From Oscillospiraceae bacterium (lineage in GTDB: Bacteria > Bacillota > Clostridia > Oscillospirales > Acutalibacteraceae), in NCBI GenBank assembly GCA_015065615.1, contig SVPY01000008.1:29753-93752 (forward strand): a DNA stretch of 64,000 nucleotides, given 5' to 3'. Positions within the stretch are counted from its first letter, which is position 1. Every line of letters starts with the position of its first letter. A model generated the notes under the pieces. It saw only the letters and a program-made list of their open reading frames with translations, was not told the origin of the DNA and searched no databases. Position numbers and translations under genes: made by a program. Shown one piece after another: positions 40,271-49,729 of this stretch.

Positions 40271-42921
40271 TATTCGGTTTCCAATAAACTCAAATCAATC
40301 CACATCGCAGGGCGGACGGCATAGTCATCTTCATCAACGTCAAAACCCGCTTCATGAATATTACCGCTGGCGTTAACATCTGCAACACTGCCATCGTAAG
40401 CACCTGCTGTACGCAACAACCAGTGACAGCTGAAGTTGTTGTACTTATTGCCTTTATAGGCTCCGTTTCTAACTGCATAATCTGTGGGAGAACACCACCT
40501 TGTTTCGTTAGTGAAGTACTTTTCTGCTTCGTTGATGCTAAGTAAGAAAATCTTATCCTCTGTGTCTTTGCCCTGATTCTTGTCATATTTCGGGTTCTTA
40601 TCGGCAGTTACGGTGGTGGTTGAGATTAAGTTTTTCTCATTGCCTGTAAAAGCTTCGTTTAAGAAATTCTGGTTTAGCCATTTTCTAAGTGTGCAGGATT
40701 CCCAAGTGACGTTCTCGTTAGTTGTGTTAAACGGTACACAATCCAAGGCGTATTCACTAATAAGTAAAATTTTTGAATCCTCTTTAGCTAAAACTCTCCA
40801 TTCAATTTCTTCTTTGCCATTTATGGTGGCACAATCTTGCTCGTAAGAGCCTAAAACGTAGATGTCGCCTACTTTTATGCTGTTTATTATATTCCAGGTT
40901 TTTTCGCCGTAAACCGAGATGTAGTAGCTTTTTATTTTTGCGTTACTGTCCTTGTATCCGTTAAGCTCCTGGAATGCAGAGATTGCCTCCTCATAATTAC
41001 CTGCTTCCATCAAAGAGACGGCATTGCCGTATTTTTCTTCGGGGATAATTACAGTGAACAGGGCAATTACGTAGGAAATTACAGCAATAAGAATTAATGA
41101 TATAAATGTTGCTATAATTTTGCCGCGCTTAGCTTTTTTAGCTTTTTCTTTTTTGAGAAGCTCAGCCTGACGCTCTCGCTCTATTTGTTCGGCGGCTTCT
41201 TTTGCTCTGAGTTCTGCCATTTTCTTTTGGCAAATAATTATCTGCTCGTCAGCATCTTTCCAGCCTTGAATAGACTCAAACAAATTAATAGCAGCTTTAT
41301 AGTCTTTGGCGCTCTGGTTGTGCATTAAAGATTTGCCATTAGAAAGGATAGAGTTTTTTCTCTCCGCTTCCTGATTAGCCTGAAGCTCTTTTATTTTATT
41401 ATTACATACAATAATCTGTTCATCTGCATCTTTCCAACCGGGGATAGACTTGAATAAATCTATAGCATCACTGTAAGATGAGATATATCCTTGCGCCATT
41501 CGGCTTTTACCTTTTGCAAGAATAGCATCTTTCCTTGCGATTTCAGATTTTTCATTGCATTCTTCGGCAAGAGCTGCTGAATCTAAATAATCGCCTAAAG
41601 CAATAAAAAATTGCATAGCTTCAATGTATGAACCTTCGGTACCGACGGTCATCAGGTGTTTTGCACGGCGGTACATCTTATCAAGTTTTTCGTTTTTGTT
41701 GCGGGAATTTATATAATCTATATATCCGTTAAGCTCTGCTTTAAGATTGCTGTCACCAAAACGTATAGCCTTTTTGAAATCGCTGTTATTATCAAAAGGT
41801 TCTGCTTGGTTTTTTAAGGCTTCGCGGCTATTAACTCGCAGTTTTGCCATAAGTTTGCCAAGATATGCCTCACCATTTTCGGGGTCAATATCCAAAGCTT
41901 TTTCACAGTATTCATCAGCGGAGCTCCAGTCGCCGTCCTCAAGGAATATAAATACACGCTTCAACATAGATAAAACGTTTGCATTCGCTACAACAGTTTC
42001 CTGTGGTGCGACATTTTTCGGTGCGCTAAACTGGATGATTTTTTCAATGCCGCGGATTAAATCCGTCATAAAGCCGAGTTTAGACATATCCAATGCCTGC
42101 AAGTGAGAAAACTCCTCTGGTAAATCATAAGGATCCATATCCCTATAAGCAGGAATCAACATTTTTTTCTGGCCTTGCTTTATCAAAGAGAGGTAACGGC
42201 TCCACTCATTTTTTACCCATACTGCGTTAAAATATTCTTGCTTTGTACCGATGACTACCATTATTTTTGCAGAATTGAGCGCTGCAAAAATATAGGGTTC
42301 ATAAGCAGTTCCAAGTTTATTTTCTAATGTAATTCTTGAGAAGAATACTTTAAAGCCCCTTTGGTTAAGTTCATGGTAAAGCTCGTTTGCAAGAACACTG
42401 TCAGGTGTTCTTTTGCCGTTATTATCAGTTTCTTTATAACAGATAAACACGTCGAAGGGCTCTTCTTTTTGTGAAATAGCAAGGATGTTTTTCTGAATTT
42501 CGTTTATTACTTTAGCTTCGCTTTCGTAGATGCTTCTCTGGTAGATATCTGCATACTGTAAAGCAGATTTATAGTTATCGTCATCAAATATAGAGGTGTA
42601 CTGAACCCTATGTACAGTGGGAATACGTTTGTGGGTTGTTTTTTCCTCTACATATTCAATACCGAAACGGCAAAGAACAATAGACCAGTAAGCTTCTGCA
42701 TCAGTAGAATCTTCATTAAGAATTTGTTCGTAGATATTAGTGGCTTTGTCAAATTCGTTATTGCGCCTGAAATGATTTGCGCGATCATAAAGATTAACAC
42801 GACGGTCGCTGTCAAGTTTTGGTAATGTTTGTGGTGTTCCACAATATTCACAAGTTATTACACTTTCCTCATTATTTATTTCAAGTGCGCCACTGCACAT
42901 TTTGCATTTAAATACTGCCAT
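40270..42921 (-). CDS. TIR-domain protein with zinc ribbon, TPR-like repeats, membrane anchor and DUF6273-like tail
   Basis: 883 residues. Zinc ribbon (CKMC...CEYC, 6-27), helical TPR-like region (about 45-145), TIR domain (about 155-300) starting FDVFICYKE with FFSRITLENKLG as the BB-loop area and a conserved WVKNEW whose Glu239 corresponds to the usual TIR NADase glutamate, three related repeats with 'GWKDADEQIIICQKK' (about 470-590), one membrane segment (about 605-630), and a C-terminal DUF6273-like domain (about 690-880). The combination suggests a cytoplasmic TIR sensor-effector anchored to the membrane with an outside domain. Role in defence or signalling is inference; no partner gene of known anti-phage systems is adjacent. 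Confidence 0.8.
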   Translation of the reverse strand: MAVFKCKMCSGALEINNEESVITCEYCGTPQTLPKLDSDRRVNLYDRANHFRRNNEFDKATNIYEQILNEDSTDAEAYWSIVLCRFGIEYVEEKTTHKRIPTVHRVQYTSIFDDDNYKSALQYADIYQRSIYESEAKVINEIQKNILAISQKEEPFDVFICYKETDNNGKRTPDSVLANELYHELNQRGFKVFFSRITLENKLGTAYEPYIFAALNSAKIMVVIGTKQEYFNAVWVKNEWSRYLSLIKQGQKKMLIPAYRDMDPYDLPEEFSHLQALDMSKLGFMTDLIRGIEKIIQFSAPKNVAPQETVVANANVLSMLKRVFIFLEDGDWSSADEYCEKALDIDPENGEAYLGKLMAKLRVNSREALKNQAEPFDNNSDFKKAIRFGDSNLKAELNGYIDYINSRNKNEKLDKMYRRAKHLMTVGTEGSYIEAMQFFIALGDYLDSAALAEECNEKSEIARKDAILAKGKSRMAQGYISSYSDAIDLFKSIPGWKDADEQIIVCNNKIKELQANQEAERKNSILSNGKSLMHNQSAKDYKAAINLFESIQGWKDADEQIIICQKKMAELRAKEAAEQIERERQAELLKKEKAKKAKRGKIIATFISLILIAVISYVIALFTVIIPEEKYGNAVSLMEAGNYEEAISAFQELNGYKDSNAKIKSYYISVYGEKTWNIINSIKVGDIYVLGSYEQDCATINGKEEIEWRVLAKEDSKILLISEYALDCVPFNTTNENVTWESCTLRKWLNQNFLNEAFTGNEKNLISTTTVTADKNPKYDKNQGKDTEDKIFLLSINEAEKYFTNETRWCSPTDYAVRNGAYKGNKYNNFSCHWLLRTAGAYDGSVADVNASGNIHEAGFDVDEDDYAVRPAMWIDLSLLETE

Positions 42922-42947
42922 AGTTTTTTACCTTCTTATTTATTTTA

Positions 42948-43766
42948 TTACTCCTCAAAAAGTTCGGGATGCATACGGCTGTAGTGGAAAATATACTGCT
43001 GGGCGATGCCTGCATCCTTGCCAAAAAGGTCGGGGTTAATGTCAGGGAGAAGGGTAGCCATAGCGCGCTTCATCCATACGTCAAGAGGGAAACACTCGGT
43101 GCGGTGAAAGCCGTATAAAAGGGCGCAGTCGGAAACTTTCGGTCCTATGCCCTTAATGGTCATAAGCTCCTTTCTTGCGTCTTCAAGAGGGAGGGTTTCT
43201 ATTTTTTGGGCGAAATCCTTATCTTCGGTAAATTTCCTTGCCGCAGAGAGAATATATTTTGCTCTGAAGCCGCTTCTTATGGGGGCCAAGAATTCTTCGT
43301 CTTTTTCTGCTATTGTTTCGGGTCTTGGGAATGCGTAGCCGTTTTCCGTTTTATCACCGCAAAGCTCGCACAATCTTTTTATAATGCCTTTTATTCGGGG
43401 AATGTTGTTATTCTGGCTTATAATAAAGGAACAAACTGCCTCCCAGGGCTCCTGCCTTAAAATTCTTATGCCTGGTGCAAAGGAAGAGGCTTCCTTTAAA
43501 ACAGGAGAGAGAGCGGAAAGGCGCTCTCTTATTTGGGTGTAATTCTCGTTTAAATCGAAGTAATTTTCCCATATTTCGTGGAATTCATTTTCACTGCAGT
43601 GAAAAATATGTTCCTCGCCCTTTTGCTCGATTATAAGCTCCTTATTAAAGGCGATGCCAAACCACTTGTTTTCACCGATTTCTTCCCATCGGAAAGCCTG
43701 ACCGCAGTCAAGAGTCTCGCTTAAATCGAATTTTTTAGGAACCGTGAATTTGCTTTTCTCTGTCAT
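42948..43766 (-). CDS. 8-oxoguanine DNA glycosylase (OGG1 type)
   Basis: 272 residues. Helix-hairpin-helix-GPD motif LMTIKGIGPKVSDCALLYG followed by CFPLDVWMKR supplies the catalytic Lys (in GPKVSDC) and Asp (LDVW); SQNNNIPRI before it and the N-terminal TLDCGQAFRW are typical of bacterial OGG/AlkA-like enzymes. It should remove 8-oxoguanine and act as a beta-lyase. Overlaps the stop of the DUF6062 gene by 4 bases. Confidence 0.9.
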   Translation of the reverse strand: MTEKSKFTVPKKFDLSETLDCGQAFRWEEIGENKWFGIAFNKELIIEQKGEEHIFHCSENEFHEIWENYFDLNENYTQIRERLSALSPVLKEASSFAPGIRILRQEPWEAVCSFIISQNNNIPRIKGIIKRLCELCGDKTENGYAFPRPETIAEKDEEFLAPIRSGFRAKYILSAARKFTEDKDFAQKIETLPLEDARKELMTIKGIGPKVSDCALLYGFHRTECFPLDVWMKRAMATLLPDINPDLFGKDAGIAQQYIFHYSRMHPELFEE

Positions 43767-44476
43767 CTGTTCTTGCCTTCTGTTTTTGTGGTGGTATCTG
43801 GTTTTCTGGAAGTTATGAACTCGATGCTTCTTTCAATGGCGTCGCGACTGTTGCCCCAGTCTTTTCCTTTGCTTCTGTAGTCAAACATATTACAGAAATG
43901 ACCGATATCGTGGCGGAGGGTATCCATATAATTTCTTGCAAGGCGGTAATTTTCCTTACTGAAATCGGCAAATACCTTCTTAGGCATCTTCTTTTCAGCA
44001 GTTTTCTGAATCATATTGTAGTGCTTTAAGCAAATATGAGTCTGCTCGCTGTAGAGCTTTCTGAACTCAGGCTCATTCTGCCATAATTTAAGTACGGTGG
44101 AGCAAAGGTGCTCAATATTTTTATCGATGTTTTCGCAAACAAAGCAGCTTTTTTCGCGGCGGTCTGCATTGGCTGTTGTTTTTTTAATATTGATTTTTGC
44201 GTCGTCGGGGAGTATATCCATTGTATCGGCATCCAAAAGAGTCTGCAGTATCAAAGCCACGCTCAGGCGCGATCCTCTTTCAAGAATATGCTTCATATGG
44301 GTCTCACAGAAGCCTAAGCGGTTGGTCTCAACTCTTACGTCTGGCTCCATCATGGCGGCGCCTGTTATATAGGTTGCCATTCTGTCCTCAAGCATATCTC
44401 GCATACGGCAGTAGGGGCAGCCGTCCTTAGGTTCAAAAACTTCGTTAATCGGTATTGAGCAAATATCTTCACGCAT
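43763..44476 (-). CDS. DUF6062-like cysteine-rich protein
   Basis: 237 residues with two paired-cysteine motifs, CPYCRMR...CETH (about 20-58) and CFVCENI...CLKHY (about 113-153), and long helices between, suggesting two zinc- or metal-binding modules. Resembles DUF6062, whose function is unknown. Translationally coupled (ATGA overlap) to the OGG-type glycosylase, so a role in DNA damage response is possible but unproven. Confidence 0.7.
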   Translation of the reverse strand: MREDICSIPINEVFEPKDGCPYCRMRDMLEDRMATYITGAAMMEPDVRVETNRLGFCETHMKHILERGSRLSVALILQTLLDADTMDILPDDAKINIKKTTANADRREKSCFVCENIDKNIEHLCSTVLKLWQNEPEFRKLYSEQTHICLKHYNMIQKTAEKKMPKKVFADFSKENYRLARNYMDTLRHDIGHFCNMFDYRSKGKDWGNSRDAIERSIEFITSRKPDTTTKTEGKNR

Positions 44477-44605
44477 ATTGTGGTAACTCCTTATATCTTA
44501 TATAAAAATGTGAATGTATAAATATACATTTGCGATAAATATTTAACGATTTATCATGTTGAAAATCTCTCAAAAAGGGAGAAAAACATCACACTTTTCG
44601 ACCCT

Positions 44606-44633
44606 ATTATACCATATAAAACAGGCTTTGCAA
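44606..44633 (-). promoter_or_regulatory. Promoter of the DUF6062-ogg operon
   Basis: Minus strand TTGCAA (44633-44628), 16-bp spacer, TATAAT (44611-44606), leaving a leader of about 120 bases that contains no recognised structure. Confidence 0.6.
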
Positions 44634-44802
44634 AGGTCTTTAAAAAGTTTTTAACCGATAGTGCAAAAAATTCAGGTGAATAAAAATAAACGGCGAAAAA
44701 ATGCGCTTAAAAAAAGTACTTGACAAATGAAGTCCCATATCTTGTGTAAAAAATGTCGCTTGACACAACTTTACCCCGAAACTTTGTTTTGTTTATTACC
44801 TT

Positions 44803-44970
44803 TTGTTTTACCTTGGGGAAAGCCTTTATAATATGTAAGTTAACATAAAAATATGGCTGTTTAAACTTTCATATCCAAAAAAATCCAGAGTTTTAGGCGC
44901 TTTTCCACACTTTCAACAGAGTTTTCCACAAGTTTTGGTTGAAAACTCTGTTAATTATGTTAACTGTTTG
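44803..44970 (+). other. Nested inverted repeats with two DnaA-box-like sites in a 750-bp gene-free region
   Basis: The gap 44477-45227 has no coding frame. Within it: promoter-like TTGTTT (44803-44808)-18-TATAAT (44827-44832); predicted start at about 44839, exactly at the outer 11-bp arm AGTTAACATAA (44838-44848) that pairs perfectly with TTATGTTAACT (44955-44965). Inside lies a perfect 12-bp stem AACAGAGTTTTC (44915-44926) / GAAAACTCTGTT (44941-44952), two bases from the outer 3' arm. TTTTCCACA occurs at 44901-44909 and 44922-44930 (one mismatch from DnaA box TTATCCACA, 21 bp apart, same strand). Either a structured RNA or a DnaA-binding locus; two further TTGACA words lie upstream. Confidence 0.45.
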
Positions 44971-45157
44971 ATGATTACGTAAAGTATAAAGCGGAGCGCT
45001 AAATAATGAATCGTATAAAAGAATAATTATTCAATTTTACAAAAATTTACCGTTTTTTGCAAAAAGAAAAATGCTGTAAAATTAAAAGAGAAAGCGGATA
45101 AAAGTCAATGCTGAACGAATAATCCTTTTGTAAGTAACAAAAAATTAATTGAAGTAT

Positions 45158-45186
45158 TTGAAAATATGTGTTACAATGTATATAAT
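45158..45186 (+). promoter_or_regulatory. Promoter of rlmB
   Basis: TTGAAA (45158-45163), 17-bp spacer, TATAAT (45181-45186), 42 bases before the ATG. Confidence 0.75.
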
Positions 45187-45227
45187 AATGGGATAAATGT
45201 GCAGACATTTAAGTAAAAGGATTTGTT

Positions 45228-46010
45228 ATGGACGAAAATAAGAAAATAAGCGAAAAAGAGTTTACCCCGGGCGAGGGTATTATAATAGGCAGAAACGCCG
45301 TTACCGAGGCTTTAAGAAGCGGCAGAGAAATCGACAGCATCTATATAGCAAAAGGCAGCCGCGGCGGTTCTTTATCACCTATTATAGCCAAAGCAAATAA
45401 AAACGGAATAGTTATAAAAGAAGTAGATACCAGAAAGCTCGATAAAATGGCAGGCTCAGGCAATCATCAGGGTATTGTGGCAGCAGGCGCAGTTAAAGAA
45501 TACAGCGAGCTTGAAGATATTTTCAAACTTGCGCAGGAGAGAAATGAAGCACCTTTCATAATTATATGCGATGAGCTTGAAGATCCTCACAATTTAGGCG
45601 CAATATTAAGAACAGCCGAGTGCGCGGGAGTTCACGGTGTTATTATTCCCAAGAGAAGAAGTGTTGGTCTTACTTATGCGGTAGGCAAAGCTTCGGCAGG
45701 TGCGGTTGAATACGTTCCCGTGGTAAGAGTTACAAATATTCCCGACGTTATGGATAAACTTAAGGAAAAGGGAGTATGGATATATACAGCCGATATGGGC
45801 GGCCAAAACTGGTGCGAAGTTGATTACAGCGGCGCTTGCGCTCTGGTAATAGGCAGCGAAGGCTTCGGTGTAGGTAAATTGGTTAGAGAAAAATCCGATT
45901 TCATAGTTTCACTTCCCATGAAGGGTAAAATAAATTCACTTAATGCATCCGTTGCCTGCGGCATTCTCACTTATGAGATCGCCCGCCAGCGCACACTGGT
46001 CAAAAAGTAA
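45228..46010 (+). CDS. rlmB: 23S rRNA (guanosine-2'-O-)-methyltransferase RlmB/TrmH family
   Basis: 260-residue SPOUT methyltransferase. N-terminal substrate-binding domain opens IIIGRNAVTEAL; the knot carries motif 1 DPHNLGAILRTAECAG, motif 2 ALVIGSEGFGVG and motif 3 LPMKGKINSLNASVACGIL. Targets 23S rRNA G2251 in E. coli RlmB; other TrmH-family targets cannot be excluded. The next gene starts 26 bases later. Confidence 0.9.
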   Translation: MDENKKISEKEFTPGEGIIIGRNAVTEALRSGREIDSIYIAKGSRGGSLSPIIAKANKNGIVIKEVDTRKLDKMAGSGNHQGIVAAGAVKEYSELEDIFKLAQERNEAPFIIICDELEDPHNLGAILRTAECAGVHGVIIPKRRSVGLTYAVGKASAGAVEYVPVVRVTNIPDVMDKLKEKGVWIYTADMGGQNWCEVDYSGACALVIGSEGFGVGKLVREKSDFIVSLPMKGKINSLNASVACGILTYEIARQRTLVKK

Positions 46011-46036
46011 GTAAAAAGCGAGAGGAGATAAATCTC

Positions 46037-48787
46037 TTGAGTAAAAAGAATAAGAAAAAAGATATTGAGCAGGAAGAGCTCGATATAATAGAAACAAATT
46101 CCGAAGAAGAGATCTACGAGGATACAGTAATAGAGGAAGTTTTCGAAAATCCCAAGCAGGCAAAAAAAGCCAAAAAAGAAAAAGCTAAAAAAGAGAAGGG
46201 TAAAAATTACTTCGGTAAGAAGAAAAAAGGCGATTTCGTAGAGGAAGAGGACCTTTACTACGGAATTCAGATAAAGCCCTTTGAAGAGCTAAGAAAAGGC
46301 TACGACATAGAGGAAGATGAATTAAAGCACGACTCTATGGAAGATACCTACGCAAGACTTTTCGACGATACCGTTACAAGTCTTGACGATGAGATCGAGG
46401 AAAACTTCCGCAGAATTCAGCAGGAAAGAAGAAAGCGTGTTGCTTTAGCTGTTGAGAGCGCGGGAGTTGACGTAGATAAGGTGCAGGATGAACTGGGTAT
46501 TATTGCGCCTATGCCCGTTACCGCTAAAAAAGAGGAGCTTAAAAGCGTAGAATCTCTGGAAGATACAGCCGAGTTTGCCAAAGCTATAAGCGAGACTGCC
46601 AAGAGCAATACAATGGAAATTAAATTAAACGTTGTAAACAGTACTCTGGAGCTTGCGGATAACAAGGTTTCGGTTGTGGATGAAGAGACTATAGAGAGCA
46701 TCAACAAGCTTGCTAAAGAGGTAAGCGAAAAAACAGAGGATAACGTTTCCGAGGAAATTATAAAGACGGAAGAAACAGCCGAAATTTCCGAAGAAAATGA
46801 AGATGATGCTAATCAGGAAGAAGCTGACGAAAAGGAAACTGAATTCCCCTTAATAGAAAACGTAAATAACTACAGAGAAAAAATTCTTCCCGTTCACTTC
46901 CTTAATATCGACGTTATGCAGAGCGCGCTTGTAAGCGAAGCTCAGGTTTACGGAGAGGTAAAAATTAAGGATGAAAAGAAAAATTCACCCTTCTCCCGCT
47001 TTGCTTTTGAGGATGATAAGCTTGAAAATGAAGATAACGCTTCCTTTGAAAGCGACGAAGAGATTGACGATTACGTCTCAAAAGAGGATGCAAAGCCTAT
47101 ATTCGAGGATATGAAGAATACCCTCAAAAATCTCTCTATGAGAGCCGGCATTTCATTTGTATGTTTGCTTGTACTTATTATTGCCTCCTTCGTTTGCGGC
47201 AACAATAAGGGCGAGGGCGCTTCTATTGCATACTTAATTATCAGCCTCGTTTTTGCAGGCGTGCTTATAGCAGTAAACATCAAAAGCCTTCTTTCAGGCC
47301 TTAAGAATTTACTGGGTTTCAAAGCTAATTCCGACAGCGCCGCAGCGGCAGCTTCGTTGGCGGTAGTTATGCAGATAGTTGCGGGCTTCTTCAATACTCA
47401 GCTTGTAAGCGAAGAAAATATAAGCATCTATACTCCTGCTTTAGCATTGGTACTTTTCCTTAACGTACTCGGTAAAACAGTAATGGTAAGAAGAATCCAC
47501 GGTAATTTCAGATTCCTTACTTCCCGTGAAATGAAGTTTGCGGTAAGAAATTTCGGTGACCACAACACAGCGCTGAAGCTTGCAAAGAACACTTCCGTTT
47601 CAGCTCCTTCAATTGCGTACCAGCAGAAGGCAGGCTTTTTGAAGCGTTTCCTTCAGTTTTCATATAAGAGTGACCCTGCTGAGCAGGCAGGCGAGTTTTT
47701 CACTCCATGGAACTTGGTGCTCTCACTTGTATTTGCTCTTATTGCTCTTTTAATTACAGGCAATATGCTTGCCGGTATAAATACTCTGGCAGCTACTTTG
47801 CTTATCAGTACTCCTGCAAGTAACCTTTTATGCTTAAACCTCCCCGTAAGCCGTTTCTGCCGTAAATTGAACCGCGCAGGCGCTATGACAGTAGGTTTTG
47901 AAGGTATAAAGGCGGCGGCAAATATTAACAGCATAATGTTAGATGCTCACGATTTATTCCCTCTCGGTACCGTTACGCTTGAAGGTGTAAAGACTTTCAG
48001 CGAGAGAAACAGCGAAAACGATATTTACCTTGCAGGCGCCGTAGCCAATATGGCAGGCGGCATTACAGCCGATATTTTCCGTCAGGTAAACGACGAAGCC
48101 GAATACGGCGAAGCAGAAGCCTTTAAATGTATTCCCGAGTGCGGCTTCGAGGGTATTGTGGAGGGTAAGAAGATTCTTATCGGTAACCACGGTATATTGG
48201 TGGAAAACGGTATAAATCCTCCCGAAAAAGAGGAAGTAATGAAGTTTACGCAGTCTGATGAAAAGAGCGTAAAGAAGGTTCTTTTCGTGGTTGTGGATAA
48301 CGAGCTTTCCTGTATGCTTATTTTAAACTATAAAGCGGATACGAGAAAGAAACGCGAAATAAAGGCGCTTGAGAGAAACGGTATTGCGTTAATCGTAAAC
48401 CAGAGCGACGTGAATATCACTCAGAAGCTCATAAGCCGCCTTTTCGGTATGAACGAAGGCTTTATAAGCGTAATTTCAGGCGATTTAAGCAGGGTATATG
48501 AAAATACGGCTAACGCCGAAGTTACCCGTGCCGATGCACTGATAGCCACAAAGGGCAGAGCAGAAAGCCTTATGAAGGCAATAAGCTACGCTAACGAGAT
48601 TAAGCCTGTGCTTACTACTCTTGTAATAGTGGAAAATATTTCTATAGTGCTTGCTTTACTTATTGCGGTGCTCTTTACGTTCCTTGCGCCCTTAACGCAG
48701 ATAAGTACCTTTGCAATTATTTTCTTCTACCTCTTCTGGCTTCTTTGTATGTTTATTATTCCAAAATTTAAGCTTAAAGTTAAATAA
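46037..48787 (+). CDS. Degenerate P-type-ATPase-like membrane protein with long acidic N-terminus
   Basis: 916 residues from a TTG with AGAGGAG ahead. Residues 1-360 are highly charged and partly lysine/glutamate repeats, probably disordered and cytoplasmic. Then paired membrane segments (about 362-382, 390-410, 430-480, 560-620), a soluble region, and a terminal pair (about 860-910). The soluble part follows P-type ATPase order but the phosphorylation motif DKTGT is DAHDL (Asp636 onward; TVTLEG follows as in TLTEG), the ILIGNHGIL segment matches the N-domain, and the hinge GDGxNDxPAL is lost (VISGDLSRVYENTANAEV). It should not pump ions; a scaffold or regulatory role is inference. Possibly co-transcribed with rlmB. 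Confidence 0.7.
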   Translation: MSKKNKKKDIEQEELDIIETNSEEEIYEDTVIEEVFENPKQAKKAKKEKAKKEKGKNYFGKKKKGDFVEEEDLYYGIQIKPFEELRKGYDIEEDELKHDSMEDTYARLFDDTVTSLDDEIEENFRRIQQERRKRVALAVESAGVDVDKVQDELGIIAPMPVTAKKEELKSVESLEDTAEFAKAISETAKSNTMEIKLNVVNSTLELADNKVSVVDEETIESINKLAKEVSEKTEDNVSEEIIKTEETAEISEENEDDANQEEADEKETEFPLIENVNNYREKILPVHFLNIDVMQSALVSEAQVYGEVKIKDEKKNSPFSRFAFEDDKLENEDNASFESDEEIDDYVSKEDAKPIFEDMKNTLKNLSMRAGISFVCLLVLIIASFVCGNNKGEGASIAYLIISLVFAGVLIAVNIKSLLSGLKNLLGFKANSDSAAAAASLAVVMQIVAGFFNTQLVSEENISIYTPALALVLFLNVLGKTVMVRRIHGNFRFLTSREMKFAVRNFGDHNTALKLAKNTSVSAPSIAYQQKAGFLKRFLQFSYKSDPAEQAGEFFTPWNLVLSLVFALIALLITGNMLAGINTLAATLLISTPASNLLCLNLPVSRFCRKLNRAGAMTVGFEGIKAAANINSIMLDAHDLFPLGTVTLEGVKTFSERNSENDIYLAGAVANMAGGITADIFRQVNDEAEYGEAEAFKCIPECGFEGIVEGKKILIGNHGILVENGINPPEKEEVMKFTQSDEKSVKKVLFVVVDNELSCMLILNYKADTRKKREIKALERNGIALIVNQSDVNITQKLISRLFGMNEGFISVISGDLSRVYENTANAEVTRADALIATKGRAESLMKAISYANEIKPVLTTLVIVENISIVLALLIAVLFTFLAPLTQISTFAIIFFYLFWLLCMFIIPKFKLKVK

Positions 48788-48793
48788 AACGAA

Positions 48794-48820
48794 ACACCGC
48801 AGAATTTCTGCGGTGTTTTT
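48794..48820. terminator. Bidirectional terminator
   Basis: ACACCGCAGAA/TTCTGCGGTGT with T-run, between the convergent pseudo-ATPase and AraC genes. Confidence 0.9.
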
Positions 48821-48821
48821 G

Positions 48822-49628
48822 CTATTTTTTAAATAAAGTATGGCCTTTGGTCTGTGTGGGCGCGTAGCCCATAATTTTTTTGTAGGTTCTGTAGAAGGTG
48901 GAGTAATCCTTATAGCCTGATTGAAGGGCTGCTTCCTCCGCACTTGAACCTTCCAGCATAAGCTGGCGCGCCAGATAGATTCGCTTCAGGCTTATATAAT
49001 TTCCCACGGTGATATTCATACTTTTTCGGAAGATTCGGTTAAGCTGACTTTTGCTTATAAAGAAAATATTGGCAAGGGTTTCGAGATTTATGTTTTCGGT
49101 CAGGTGTTCGTTTAAGTAGCTTACTATTTTTTCTGCGGAGTGAGGGTTAATTTCTTTATCCTTGTTATGAATGCCTAACGAGAAAATTTCCGTCAGTAAG
49201 CTTTCAAATTTACAGGTAACGGCAATATCTCTTATGCTTTTGTGAAGATCGCCTGCATCCAGCACGGCATCGAAGCTGCTTATTAAATCTACGTTTTCAT
49301 AATAAATATTATCGTCAAAAAAAGGCGAAAGCAGTATGTCGCGGTGCTCAAGGGGAATCACGTCAGGCATAAAATGAAAAGCGTAGCGCTTATAATCTTC
49401 GCGGTTTATTTTTACTCCGTGAGCGGAGCCCGGCTTTAAAAGCAGCACGCTGTTTGGCGCAGGGTGGTAAATTTTACCCTCCACCATATAGTCTACGTCC
49501 CCTGAAATGAAGTAATATATCTCATAAAAAAGGTGGCAGTGCATTTCATAATCGTGACCGATTTTATCCGTATCGTTTCTTGAAAAACCTGCAAGGTCAC
49601 TTGTAAAGTTTTTTTTAAACATTTGCAT
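48822..49628 (-). CDS. AraC family transcriptional regulator
   Basis: 268 residues from the ATG at 49628, which follows AAAGGAGG; the longer frame to 49685 lacks a ribosome site. N-terminal cupin (HDYEMHCHLFYEIYYF, HPAPNSVLLLKPGSAHG) that should bind a sugar-like ligand, C-terminal double helix-turn-helix (LETLANIFFISKSQLNRIFRK and SAEEAALQSGYKDYSTFYRTYKK, quoted in part of the family signature). Divergent from the isomerase/oxidoreductase operon, so very likely its activator. Confidence 0.92.
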   Translation of the reverse strand: MQMFKKNFTSDLAGFSRNDTDKIGHDYEMHCHLFYEIYYFISGDVDYMVEGKIYHPAPNSVLLLKPGSAHGVKINREDYKRYAFHFMPDVIPLEHRDILLSPFFDDNIYYENVDLISSFDAVLDAGDLHKSIRDIAVTCKFESLLTEIFSLGIHNKDKEINPHSAEKIVSYLNEHLTENINLETLANIFFISKSQLNRIFRKSMNITVGNYISLKRIYLARQLMLEGSSAEEAALQSGYKDYSTFYRTYKKIMGYAPTQTKGHTLFKK

Positions 49629-49729
49629 TCTGCCTCCTTTATGAAAGTTACACATATTATACCACGGATATGAGCAGAAATGCAATCATAAATCACTGAA
49701 TGGCATTATGTGCACATATTTGCAATATA

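Noticed and set aside
44838..44965. Chromosomal origin (oriC)
   Set aside because: Two imperfect DnaA boxes only, and no dnaA, dnaN, rpmH or parA/B genes nearby; kept as a possible DnaA-binding site instead.
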